A stretch of 64,000 nt of DNA, taken from NCBI GenBank assembly GCA_942491185.1, contig CALOAB010000010.1, forward strand, positions 210,025-274,024, written 5' to 3'. The stretch comes from SLRI01 sp942491185 (GTDB taxonomy: Bacteria; Pseudomonadota; Alphaproteobacteria; Geminicoccales; Geminicoccaceae). Shown piece after piece: positions 26,241-34,058 of this stretch (positions are counted from its first letter, which is position 1; each line of letters starts with the position of its first letter). Under the pieces are notes generated by a model. The model saw only the letters and a program-made list of their open reading frames with translations, was not told the origin of the DNA and did no database searches. The translations under genes were made by a program, and so were the position numbers.

Positions 26241-26508
26241 TAAAGCCTGTCCGAAGAAGTTTCCGAGGCATTTCATCGACTTGCGATCGACCGCCCTTGC
26301 GAAGCCGAGCGCAGCCCGATGCCGGGGCATCGGGCAAGCTCGGCGACAAAGCCGGAGCCGCAAGCCGACCGGAGGTGAGCTTGGCAGCAGCACCTGCTTC
26401 GTCCTTGGTCGACCGACGATGCTCCAGCATCGACGATCGACCAACTCCTCGCATATGCTCGCTGCCAAGCTCATGAAATGCCTCGGAAACTTCTCGGACA
26501 GGCTCTTA
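26241..26508. repeat. Palindromic MITE-like repeat, copy B
   Basis: A 268-bp element between the divergent M81 and aspartoacylase-like genes. Its terminal inverted repeats are AAGCCTGTCCGAAGAAGTTT... and the complement of ...AAACTTCTCGGACAGGCTC. Reverse-complemented, its interior matches copy A closely (shared CGATGCTGGAGCATCG, GCTGCTGCCAAGCTCACCT and GCCCCGGCATCGGG). The outer arms differ from copy A by several bases, but the two arms of each copy still pair with each other. It occupies most of the divergent promoter region, so it may affect expression of both neighbours. Confidence 0.85.
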
Positions 26509-26554
26509 GACTGTTCGCCGGCCGACACCGACCTGCTGTGCTGAGGATAGCCAG

Positions 26555-27526
26555 ATGACTGCGATTTGCATCCCCAACGACTACCCGATCGAGCTGACGC
26601 CGCCCGACATCAGCGTCTACCGCCAGGGCACCAGCGGCGTCGACTACGTCCACCGGCTCGACGGCGACGCACCGGGCCCGCATGTCGGGGTCACGGCGAT
26701 CGTCCACGGCAACGAGCCCTGCGGTGCCATTGCGCTGGACTGGCTGCTGCGCAACGACGTGCGCCCGGCGCGCGGCACGTTGAGCCTGATCTTCGTCAAC
26801 ACCGCGGCCTATGCCCGCTTCGATCCGGCCGACCCCAATGCCAGCCGCTGGGTCGACGAGGATTTGAACCGGGTCTGGGCGCCAGAGACGCTGGACGGGC
26901 CTCGGAGCAGCATCGAGCTCGAGCGCGCCAGGCGCTTGCGGCCGATCATCGACGAGATCGACCTGCTCCTCGACATCCATTCGATGCAGCACCCGACCCA
27001 GCCGCTGATGCTGGCGGGCCCGCAGCCCAAGGGCCGCACCCTCGCCCGGGCCACGGGCGTTCCCGCGGTCGTGGTCAGCGATGCCGGCCACAGCGCTGGC
27101 AGGCGGATGCGCGACTACGGTGGCTTCAGCGACCCCAGCACCGCGAAGAACGCGCTCCTGGTCGAATGCGGCCAGCACTGGGAGGCCGACGCCGGCCCGC
27201 TCGCCATCGAGACGGCGCTGCGCTTCCTCGTGGCAACCGGCAGCGTCGACGCCGATTGTGGTGCGGCGTTCCTGGCCACGCGTCCCCTGCCCCAGCCGCA
27301 GCGCTTCCTCGAGGTGACCGAGGCCGTCACCATCAAGACCGACCGGTTCGCCTTCACCGAGCCCTATCGCGGGCTGGAGTGCATTGCCGAGGCGGGCACG
27401 GTGATCGCCATGGACGGGACGGAGCCGGTGCGCACGCCGCATGACGATTGCGTCCTCATCATGCCGTCCAAGCGCCTCTGGCCCGGACAGACCGCCGTGC
27501 GGCTCGCACGACGGATCGAGGACTGA
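26555..27526 (+). CDS. Succinylglutamate desuccinylase / aspartoacylase-family deacylase (M14-like)
   Basis: A 323-residue zinc carboxypeptidase-fold protein. Zinc ligands are in the HGNEPCG motif (residues 51-57) and the LDIHSMQ motif (residues 139-145). The arginine-containing DEDLNRVWAP segment and VECGQHWEA carry typical substrate and catalytic residues of the AstE/AspA group. Family members remove acyl groups (succinyl, acetyl) from N-acyl-Glu or N-acyl-Asp. Homology to the family is clear, the acyl substrate is not. It stands just downstream of repeat B, on the opposite strand from the M81 gene, in a neighbourhood rich in deacylases and a peptide-type importer. Confidence 0.85.
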   Translation: MTAICIPNDYPIELTPPDISVYRQGTSGVDYVHRLDGDAPGPHVGVTAIVHGNEPCGAIALDWLLRNDVRPARGTLSLIFVNTAAYARFDPADPNASRWVDEDLNRVWAPETLDGPRSSIELERARRLRPIIDEIDLLLDIHSMQHPTQPLMLAGPQPKGRTLARATGVPAVVVSDAGHSAGRRMRDYGGFSDPSTAKNALLVECGQHWEADAGPLAIETALRFLVATGSVDADCGAAFLATRPLPQPQRFLEVTEAVTIKTDRFAFTEPYRGLECIAEAGTVIAMDGTEPVRTPHDDCVLIMPSKRLWPGQTAVRLARRIED

Positions 27527-27625
27527 CCGCGGGCGGCTGGACAAGGCGACAACCAGGGCGCAACTCTAGCCTTTTGGGCGCCATTTGGCGTTGGGCCACA
27601 GCGCTCCGCAGTTGAGGAAAGCCGC

Positions 27626-28447
27626 ATGTGTGTGCCAGGATGTCACCGAACGGTCGCCGACCGCCTCAACCGTCGACGCCTTCTTACAGGCGGTGCCGCG
27701 TTGGCAGCAGCCGGCACGGCGCTGAGACCACATGCACCAGCTTACGCCCAGTCGCCGCGGTCCTTCTCGCGGGTCTTCGACCTGACCCACACCCTGCCCG
27801 AAGATTTCCCGACCTATGACGGCCCGAACGGATTGGCCATGGAGCGGCTCGTCGACATCGCCGACGACGGCTACAACATGTTTCTCTGGCAGCTGGCCGA
27901 GCATACCGGCACCCATCTCGACGCGCCCATTCACTTCTCGACCGACGGCCAGACTGCCGACGAGATTCCCATTCAGAACCTGGTCGTGCCACTGGTCATC
28001 GTCGATATCAGCGCCAAGGCTGCGGACGACCCGGACGCGCAGGTGACTCCCGACGATCTCAAGGCCTGGATCGCCAGCCATGGCGCCATCCCGCATGGCG
28101 CCTGCGTCGCCATGAGCTCGGGCTGGGATCAGCGCGTCGCCAGCGATGGCTTTCGCAATGCCGACGGCGATGGCGTCATGCATTTCCCAGGCTTCCATGT
28201 CGAGGCGGCTCAGCTCCTCATGGATGAGGCCAACGTCACCGGGATTGCCGTCGACACGCTGTCGTTGGATTATGGCCCCTCAGCAGACTTCGCCACGCAT
28301 TACGCATGGTTGCCGACCAATCGCTGGGGTCTCGAATGCATCGCCAATCTGGGCGACCTGCCACCAACGGGCGCCACGCTGGTCGTAGGCGGGCCCAAGA
28401 TCAAAGGCGCCACGGGCGGTCCGAGCCGGGTGATCGCCCTGGTTTGA
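27626..28447 (+). CDS. Secreted cyclase-family amidohydrolase (kynurenine formamidase-like)
   Basis: A 273-residue metal-dependent hydrolase of the cyclase/KynB family. The signature HTGTHLDAPIHF (residues 93-104) supplies the metal ligands, and a further His/Glu pair lies in HFPGFHVEAAQLL. The N-terminus has LNRRRLLTGGAALAAAG, a twin-arginine signal (RRRLL), with a probable cleavage site at AYAQS, so the enzyme is exported folded. KynB releases formate from N-formylkynurenine; other members open or close lactones or hydrolyse other amides. A periplasmic form near an N-formylglutamate hydrolase suggests deformylation of imported or external compounds, but this is inference. Confidence 0.85.
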   Translation: MCVPGCHRTVADRLNRRRLLTGGAALAAAGTALRPHAPAYAQSPRSFSRVFDLTHTLPEDFPTYDGPNGLAMERLVDIADDGYNMFLWQLAEHTGTHLDAPIHFSTDGQTADEIPIQNLVVPLVIVDISAKAADDPDAQVTPDDLKAWIASHGAIPHGACVAMSSGWDQRVASDGFRNADGDGVMHFPGFHVEAAQLLMDEANVTGIAVDTLSLDYGPSADFATHYAWLPTNRWGLECIANLGDLPPTGATLVVGGPKIKGATGGPSRVIALV

Positions 28448-28469
28448 GCGACACGACCCGCCCCCGCCC

Positions 28470-29831
28470 ATGTCGCCGCTGATGCGCCCACAGCGGGCGA
28501 GCGGCGCCGAGGGCGGCGAGACGGCAGCGCTGCGCGACCAGCTCGTGCGCACCGCCGAGATCGAGGCCGAGCGGACGATCTCGCTCATTCGCATCGGCGT
28601 TGCGCTAGCCCTGACGGCCGTGCTGATCGCCGCCGTCGGCGCGTTGCCCGACATGCCGCCGGCCAACATCAAGCGACAAATCGGCATCGCGCTCGCCGTG
28701 CTCGTGCTCTACGGCGTTATCGGAGCGACGTCGCTCATGCTGGCGCGTCCCGACCGATTTCGTGCCTGGCATCCCTGGGCGTTCACCGCGGCCGATTGCG
28801 CCTTGGTGATCTTCAATCTCTGGTCGACGGCGCTCAACCTCCAGGTCGCCGGCTGGACCGTCTGGCTCTTCCCGGCGACCTGGCTGATCCCGCTCGTGCT
28901 CGTGTTCGGCACGCTGCGCTACCAGCCTGCCCTGCAAGCTGCGAGCCTCGCGGCACTGGGTGCGGGGCTGATCGCCCTCTTTGCCGTCTCCGAGCCGCTG
29001 GACCACCAGCTCGAGCGCCTGGGCTCGCTGCTCGAGCTGCCGCCGACCATCGTGCGCCTGGTGATGCTCGGCCTGATGGGGCTGGTCCTCGTGGTCGCCG
29101 CAACCCGCCGGCGCCAGCTTCTCGATCGATCGATCCGGGAAGCGACCGAGCGCGCCAATCTCGCCCGCTATCTGCCGCCGGAGATCGCAGCACTCCTGGC
29201 CAGCGGCGACACGGCCCGGTTGCGCCAGGGCTGGGAGCGATCCATCGGCGTGCTCATCGCCGACATTCGCGGCTTCACCCGCCACGCCGAGCAGCTCGAT
29301 CCGGCAACGCTCTCGGCCTTTCTCGGCGATTTTCGCAAGCTGGTGAGCGAAACGGCCAAGGCGCATGGCGGCGTGGTCGACAAGTTCGTCGGCGACAATG
29401 CGCTGATCGTCATGGGCGTGCCCGAGGCGCAAGACGACGACGCGGTGCGCACGCTCGCCTGCGCCCGAACGCTGCTCGCCCGGATCGCCGCCTGGAACAT
29501 CGGCCCTTCACCGCCGCCCCTTGCCGGCGCGCCCTTACGGATCGGCATCGGCGCACATTTCGGCCCGGCCTTCGTTGGTGCCGTCGGCACCGATGAGCGG
29601 CTCGAGTTCACAGTCCTCGGCGACACGGTCAATGTCGCCTCCAGGCTCGAGCAACTGACCCGCGAGACCGATGGCGGGCTCATCGCCTCGGCACCGCTTG
29701 TCGCGGCCGCCGGTGAGGCGCCCGGATCGAGCGCGGCAGCAAATGGCCGCTGGCAAGCGCGCGACGGCTCAATGATTCGCGGCCGTCGCAAGTCGCTCGA
29801 CGTTTTTCTTTGGCAGCCGGCGGAAAGCTGA
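28470..29831 (+). CDS. Membrane-anchored class III adenylate/guanylate cyclase
   Basis: A 453-residue protein. The N-terminal 215 residues carry about six hydrophobic helices (IGVALALTAVLIAAVGAL, IALAVLVLYGVIGATSLML, IVRLVMLGLMGLVLVVAAT and others). These are followed by a cytoplasmic linker (ATERANLARYLPPEIAALL) common before cyclase domains. The class III domain shows VLIADIRGFTRHAEQL with the first metal-binding Asp, VDKFVGDNALIVMGVP with the second Asp, and TVLGDTVNVASRLE with the transition-state Asn/Arg. Product and signal are unknown; class III enzymes of this type usually make cAMP. It has a GC-rich terminator-like hairpin just after its stop. Confidence 0.9.
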   Translation: MSPLMRPQRASGAEGGETAALRDQLVRTAEIEAERTISLIRIGVALALTAVLIAAVGALPDMPPANIKRQIGIALAVLVLYGVIGATSLMLARPDRFRAWHPWAFTAADCALVIFNLWSTALNLQVAGWTVWLFPATWLIPLVLVFGTLRYQPALQAASLAALGAGLIALFAVSEPLDHQLERLGSLLELPPTIVRLVMLGLMGLVLVVAATRRRQLLDRSIREATERANLARYLPPEIAALLASGDTARLRQGWERSIGVLIADIRGFTRHAEQLDPATLSAFLGDFRKLVSETAKAHGGVVDKFVGDNALIVMGVPEAQDDDAVRTLACARTLLARIAAWNIGPSPPPLAGAPLRIGIGAHFGPAFVGAVGTDERLEFTVLGDTVNVASRLEQLTRETDGGLIASAPLVAAAGEAPGSSAAANGRWQARDGSMIRGRRKSLDVFLWQPAES

Positions 29832-29835
29832 GGCC

Positions 29836-29862
29836 GGCGGGCGGGTCTGCATCTCGCCCGCC
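29836..29862 (+). terminator. Hairpin after the cyclase gene
   Basis: GGCGGGCG and CGCCCGCC pair perfectly around an 11-nt loop, 5 bp after the cyclase stop codon and between convergent genes. It lacks a clear T-run, but position and stem strength suit a terminator. Confidence 0.5.
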
Positions 29863-29962
29863 GCATGGCAGCCTGCGGAGTTCGATGATTGTGATACTCT
29901 CACGTTTGCTGTGGCCCAAACGGTCGCAGGCAGTCCGGCGGGGGTCACGAACGCGCACCGAA

Positions 29963-30187
29963 TCACCGCGAGAGGGCGCTCAGCTCGGGTTCGGGGATCG
30001 GCCTGCCCTCTGCTTCGATCACCTGCAGCCAACCGTGCATCGCGTCGCGCCCGTTTCTGATGGCTTCCTCGATCGTCTCACCGTCCGACATGCAACCGGG
30101 CAGATCGGGGAACTCGATGAGATAGCCGCCACCCTCCGCTTCGGTGAGGGGACGAATGATGAAACGGTACGGGATGTCGTCGGTCAT
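29963..30187 (-). CDS. hicB: HicB-family antitoxin
   Basis: A 74-residue protein with the HicB partial RNase H-like fold: YRFIIRPLTEAEGGGYLIEF, then PDLPGCMSDGETIEEAI and GRDAMHGWLQ. HicB proteins bind and neutralise the HicA mRNA-interferase toxin and often repress the operon. Its ATG at 30187 overlaps the stop of the upstream HicA-like gene (ATGA), the usual toxin-then-antitoxin order. The C-terminus is short and has no clear DNA-binding helix, so repression may be by another factor. Confidence 0.85.
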   Translation of the reverse strand: MTDDIPYRFIIRPLTEAEGGGYLIEFPDLPGCMSDGETIEEAIRNGRDAMHGWLQVIEAEGRPIPEPELSALSR

Positions 30188-30393
30188 CGCTTCTGCACAC
30201 TTCGGATCAGCTCCACGAACGCTTTGACGTACACGGGCTTGATCGGCCGTCTGGCCGGTACGCTGAGCGCCGCAGCCCCCTGCGGATGGGTGAAGTATAC
30301 ATGACTGCCGCCGGATTTTCGAACATTGCAGCCAGCCGCGCTACGCCTCAAGTCCTCGATCTGCCGATCTCGGGATTGGCGGCCATGCTCCAA
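30184..30393 (-). CDS. hicA: HicA-like toxin, uncertain 5' end
   Basis: About 69 residues of a HicA-type dsRBD-fold mRNA interferase. The catalytic His lies in KSGGSHVYFTHPQG, followed by VPARRPIKPVYVKAFVELI, matching the family's pattern. There is no ATG in frame at the expected N-terminus: TTG 30393 is possible. An ATG at 30387 opens the peptide MAANP in a different frame, so a one-base indel upstream of RDRQIEDLRR is likely. Whether the toxin is active therefore depends on whether this indel is real. It is followed by hicB with a four-base overlap. Confidence 0.7.
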   Translation of the reverse strand: MEHGRQSRDRQIEDLRRSAAGCNVRKSGGSHVYFTHPQGAAALSVPARRPIKPVYVKAFVELIRSVQKR

Positions 30394-30427
30394 GGTTTGT
30401 CGGCCGTGCCATGAAGAGTCGTCTGTT

Positions 30428-30470
30428 GGGGGCAAAGCCCCCCCACTGTGGGGCGGGCGCTCCTGCCCGG
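30428..30470 (-). terminator. GC-rich hairpins downstream of the pyrimidine-transporter operon
   Basis: GGGGGC-AAA-GCCCCC (30428-30442) and an adjacent GGGC/GCCC stem lie just past the stop codon of the substrate-binding protein gene, the last gene of the minus-strand operon. They suit a terminator, but no long T-run is present. Confidence 0.4.
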
Positions 30471-30478
30471 CCAGGCGC

Positions 30479-31465
30479 TTACTGGATCGCCGAGTCCGTC
30501 ACCGCATGCGTCCAGGCACCTTCTGGTGCCGCGGTGATGACCGGGTCTGAGCCCGCCGACAGCAGGGTCTCGACGGTGCGCTCGTAATCGGCGGGCTCGA
30601 GCACGCCGGTGGAGCCGTCGACCAGCTTGGCGATCTCGCCCATCATGCGGATCTGGTGGTGCTCCTGCTGGGCACCGGTGGCGTCGTTGTCGAGGACGAT
30701 CATCGCCGCCTCGTCGGGGTTCTCGACGGCCCAATCCCAGCCCTTCATGCTGGCACGAACGAAGCGGGCCATCTTGTCGACGAAGGCCGGGTCGCTGAGG
30801 TTCTCCTCGTTGACGTAGAGCCCGTCCTCGAGGGTCGAGACGCCCATGTCCTCGTACTTGAAGACGGTCAGATCGTCCTCGCTCAGCCCGGCATCGATGA
30901 CCTGCCAGTACTCGTTGTAGGTCATGGTCGAGATGCAGGCGGCCTGCTGCTGCAGCAGCGGATCGACGTTGAAGCCCTGCTTCATGACGGTGACACCGTC
31001 CTCGCCACCCTCGGTCGAGATATCGAGCTTCGACATCCAGGTGAGGAAGGGATACTCGTTGCCGAAGAACCAGACGCCCAGCGTCTGGCCGGGGAAGTCG
31101 TCGGTCGAGGTGACGCCGGAGTCGTTCCGGCAGGTCAGCATCATGCCCGAGCGCTTGAACGGCTGGGCGATATTGACCAGCGGCAGGCCGGCCTCGCGGG
31201 CGGCCAAGGCTGCCGGCATCCATTCGACGATCACATCGGCGCCGCCACCGGCCAGGACCTGCGGCGGGGCGATGTCCGGGCCGCCCGGATTGATCGTCAC
31301 GTTCAGGTCTTCCTCCTCGTAGAAGCCCTGGTCCTGGGCCACGTAGTAGCCGGCGAACTGGGCCTGGGTCACCCATTTGAGCTGCAGGGTGACGTCGTCG
31401 GCCGCCATTGCCGATGAGGCGGCGAGCAGCACCGCCGCCGAGGTGCTGAAGAGCAGTCGCTTCAT
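30479..31465 (-). CDS. NMT1/THI5-like ABC substrate-binding protein (probable pyrimidine/ureide import)
   Basis: A 328-residue periplasmic binding protein with signal peptide MKRLLFSTSAAVLLAASSAMA. The mature start VTLQLKWVTQAQFAGYYVAQ, with DQGFYEEEDLNV and NPGGPDIAPPQVLAGGGADV following, is the classic NMT1-like pattern known from pyrimidine-precursor, taurine and nitrate systems. It is the last gene of a run that also contains two permeases, an ATPase and dihydropyrimidinase. Import of a pyrimidine or its breakdown product is therefore the most likely role, though this is context-based. ATG 31465 is unambiguous. Confidence 0.9.
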   Translation of the reverse strand: MKRLLFSTSAAVLLAASSAMAADDVTLQLKWVTQAQFAGYYVAQDQGFYEEEDLNVTINPGGPDIAPPQVLAGGGADVIVEWMPAALAAREAGLPLVNIAQPFKRSGMMLTCRNDSGVTSTDDFPGQTLGVWFFGNEYPFLTWMSKLDISTEGGEDGVTVMKQGFNVDPLLQQQAACISTMTYNEYWQVIDAGLSEDDLTVFKYEDMGVSTLEDGLYVNEENLSDPAFVDKMARFVRASMKGWDWAVENPDEAAMIVLDNDATGAQQEHHQIRMMGEIAKLVDGSTGVLEPADYERTVETLLSAGSDPVITAAPEGAWTHAVTDSAIQ

Positions 31466-31499
31466 TGCCGTGTCTCCGCTTATTGTTGTTTGTCGCTAC

Positions 31500-32342
31500 C
31501 TAACGACGCTGCGAGGGATGCCAGAAAGTTGCGGCACGCTCGGCCAGCGCCACCAGACCGTAGAAGGCCGAGCCGACCAGCGCCGCAACGGCGATCTCGG
31601 CCCAGACCATGTCGAGCTGCAGCCGGCCCACCTCGGTCGAGATGCGAAACCCCATGCCGGAGGTGGGCGAGCCGAAGAATTCCGCGACGATGGCACCGAT
31701 CAGCGCCAGTGTCGTGCAGATTTTCAAGCCGTTGAAGATGAAGGGTGCGGCTGCCGGCAATCGCAGCTTGAGCAGCTCCTGCCAGTAGCTCGCGGCATAG
31801 GTTTGCATCAGATCACGCTGCATCGGCTCGGCCGCGAGCAGGCCCTGGACCGTGTTCACCAGCATCGGGAAAAAGCACATCAAGACGACGACCGCGGCCT
31901 TGGAGTGCCAGTCGAAACCGAACCACATCACCATGATGGGCGCCATGCCGATGATCGGCAGGGCGGAGACGAAGCCGCCGACCGGCATCAGCCCGCGGCG
32001 GAGAAAGGGCACCCGGTCCACCGCGATGGCAACGAGGATCGCCGCACCGCAGCCGATGGCGTAGCCGCTCAAGGCACCACGGACAAAGGTCTGCACGACG
32101 TCGGTCCAGAGGATCGGCAGGCTGGTGGCGAAGCGGCTGCCGATCGCCGATGGCGCCGGCAGGAGAACAGGGCTCACATTGAAGCCGCGAACCAGCAGCT
32201 CCCAGAGCACCAGCAGCGTAAGGCCGAAGAGCATCGGCTGCACGAGCGAGATCATCCGTGAGCGTGGCAGCCGCGAGAGCTGGATATTGGCCCACCAGGC
32301 GACGGCCCAGAGGACCAGGGCGCCGACGACCAGCGTCGTCAT
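31500..32342 (-). CDS. ABC transporter permease (NMT1-type system)
   Basis: A 280-residue BPD-type inner-membrane permease with six predicted helices. It includes SLVQPMLFGLTLLVLWELLV at the first core helix, GGFVSALPIIGMAPIMVMWF, and the EAA-like loop QTYAASYWQELLKLRLPAAA that docks to the ATPase. It begins at ATG 32342, overlapping the end of the other permease gene by four bases. It differs enough from the neighbouring permease to suggest a heterodimeric pore. Confidence 0.9.
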   Translation of the reverse strand: MTTLVVGALVLWAVAWWANIQLSRLPRSRMISLVQPMLFGLTLLVLWELLVRGFNVSPVLLPAPSAIGSRFATSLPILWTDVVQTFVRGALSGYAIGCGAAILVAIAVDRVPFLRRGLMPVGGFVSALPIIGMAPIMVMWFGFDWHSKAAVVVLMCFFPMLVNTVQGLLAAEPMQRDLMQTYAASYWQELLKLRLPAAAPFIFNGLKICTTLALIGAIVAEFFGSPTSGMGFRISTEVGRLQLDMVWAEIAVAALVGSAFYGLVALAERAATFWHPSQRR

Positions 32343-33226
32343 GCGCGAGCACCCATCAGGCGGCCGGTCAGTCGCTCGGCGAAGCCGATGGCGGCGACCA
32401 GAGCCGCCGCGACAATCGAGGCCATGACCAGCGCCGACCAGATCTGCACGGTCTGGCCGTAATAGCTGCCGGACAGCATCCGGGCACCCAGCCCGGCCAC
32501 GGCCCCGGTCGGCAGCTCGCCGATGATCGCACCCACCAGGCTGGCAGCGACCGCGACCTTCAGAGACGCGAAGAGGTAGGGAACGGCCGACGGCAGGCGC
32601 AGCTTCCAGAGCGTCTGCGCCGGGCCGGCGTTCCAGGTGTGCATCTGATCGACCAGAAAGCGGTCGGGGCTGCGCAGCCCCTTCACCATGCCGACGGCGA
32701 CCGGGAAGAAGGAGAGATACATCGAGATCACGGCCTTGGGCAGCAGGCCGGTGAGGCCCAGCGATGCCAGGACGACGATGATCATGGGTGCTATGGCGAG
32801 GATCGGCACGGTCTGGCTCGCGATCACCAGGGGCATCACGCTCGCGTCCATGGTCCGGTCCTGGACGATGGCGACGGCCAGCAGGATGCCGAGCGTGGTT
32901 CCCATAACGAAGCCCAGCAGCGTCGCCGAAAGCGTGATTCCGGCATGATGGACGAGGCTGCGCTTGGAGGTCGGCGCCAGCTCCATCGTCGTGCGCCAGA
33001 GCTCGACGATGACCTGGTGCGGTGCCGGCAGACGCGGCCGGTCCTGGCTCCAGGTGGCCGCCACCAGATCACTGAAGCCGAGCTCGACATCCGCCCTGCC
33101 CGCCTGGTCGTAGGCCCAGGGCGCGTTGAGCACGACGGCCATCACGTACCAAAGGAGCATGATGACGGCCACGACGGTGAGCACCGGCAGGACGTTGCCG
33201 CCGCCAGCCGATCGTTCAGAGCTCAT
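32339..33226 (-). CDS. ABC transporter permease (NMT1-type system)
   Basis: A 295-residue permease paired with the gene downstream. Segments are VLPVLTVVAVIMLLWYVMAV (first helix), ITLSATLLGFVMGTTLGILL, IASQTVPILAIAPMIIVVLA and the EAA-type loop WNAGPAQTLWKLRLPSAVPY. The periplasmic insert after helix one is longer than usual. Its start (33226) lies inside the end of the ATPase gene (11-bp overlap), showing tight coupling within the operon. Confidence 0.9.
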   Translation of the reverse strand: MSSERSAGGGNVLPVLTVVAVIMLLWYVMAVVLNAPWAYDQAGRADVELGFSDLVAATWSQDRPRLPAPHQVIVELWRTTMELAPTSKRSLVHHAGITLSATLLGFVMGTTLGILLAVAIVQDRTMDASVMPLVIASQTVPILAIAPMIIVVLASLGLTGLLPKAVISMYLSFFPVAVGMVKGLRSPDRFLVDQMHTWNAGPAQTLWKLRLPSAVPYLFASLKVAVAASLVGAIIGELPTGAVAGLGARMLSGSYYGQTVQIWSALVMASIVAAALVAAIGFAERLTGRLMGARA

Positions 33227-34052
33227 CGTCCACCCCGGCCCTGAGGCCGTCGCGGACGCGCGCCGCCGTCTCGAGGAAGGCGCTGCTCTCGCGAATGTGC
33301 AGCGGCCGGTCTTCCGGCGACAATGGGCTCTCGATCACGTCGGTGACCCGGCCCGGGCGCGGCGACATGACGACGATCCGGGTGGAGAGGAAGACCGCCT
33401 CGGTGATCGAATGGGTGACGAAGCAGATGGTCTTCTCGGTCTGCCGCCAGAGTGCCAGCAGCTGCTCGTTCAGCTTGTCGCGGACGATCTCATCCAGGGC
33501 GCCGAAGGGCTCGTCCATCAGGAGAATGTCGGCATCGAAGGCGAGTGCCCTGGCGATCGAGGCGCGCTGCTGCATGCCGCCCGAGAGCTGCCAGGGATAC
33601 TTGCCCTCGAACCCCTGAAGCTCGACCAGCTCGAGCACACGCGCCACCCGCTGGCGCTGCTCGGCCCGGGGATAGCCCATCAGCTCCAGCGGCAGGCCGA
33701 TATTCGCCTCGATCGTTCGCCACGGAAACAGACCGGCCGCCTGGAAGACGTAGCCATAAGCCCGCCGCTGCCGCGCCTCGCGCGGGCTCATCCCGTTGAC
33801 GCGTATGGTGCCGGCGGTCGGCTGCTCGAGGTCGGCGGCTACCCTGAGGAACGTCGTCTTGCCGCAACCGGACGGGCCGATGAACGAGACGAAGTCGCCC
33901 TTGCCGATGCGCAGGCTGACATTCGCGAGCGCCTCGACCGGCCCGTCATTGGTCTCGAAGGTCAAGGACAGCGCCTCGGCCTCGATCACAGCACTGGCTG
34001 GCTCGGGCGTGCCGGACGGGTCTACCGCCGGAACCACCGAGGCTGCTGTCAT
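33216..34052 (-). CDS. ABC transporter ATP-binding protein (NMT1-type system)
   Basis: A 278-residue ATPase of the nitrate/sulfonate/pyrimidine class. Motifs are GPSGCGKTTFLRVAADL (Walker A), YVFQAAGLFPWRTIEANIGL (Q-loop), LSGGMQQRASIARALAF (signature), ILLMDEPFGALDEIVRDKL (Walker B and D-loop) and FVTHSITEAVFL (switch His). An Ala/Pro-rich N-terminal leader of about 25 residues precedes the domain. It lies only 6 bp downstream of the dihydropyrimidinase stop, which ties the transporter to pyrimidine breakdown. Confidence 0.93.
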   Translation of the reverse strand: MTAASVVPAVDPSGTPEPASAVIEAEALSLTFETNDGPVEALANVSLRIGKGDFVSFIGPSGCGKTTFLRVAADLEQPTAGTIRVNGMSPREARQRRAYGYVFQAAGLFPWRTIEANIGLPLELMGYPRAEQRQRVARVLELVELQGFEGKYPWQLSGGMQQRASIARALAFDADILLMDEPFGALDEIVRDKLNEQLLALWRQTEKTICFVTHSITEAVFLSTRIVVMSPRPGRVTDVIESPLSPEDRPLHIRESSAFLETAARVRDGLRAGVDDEL

Positions 34053-34058
34053 TCGGGC

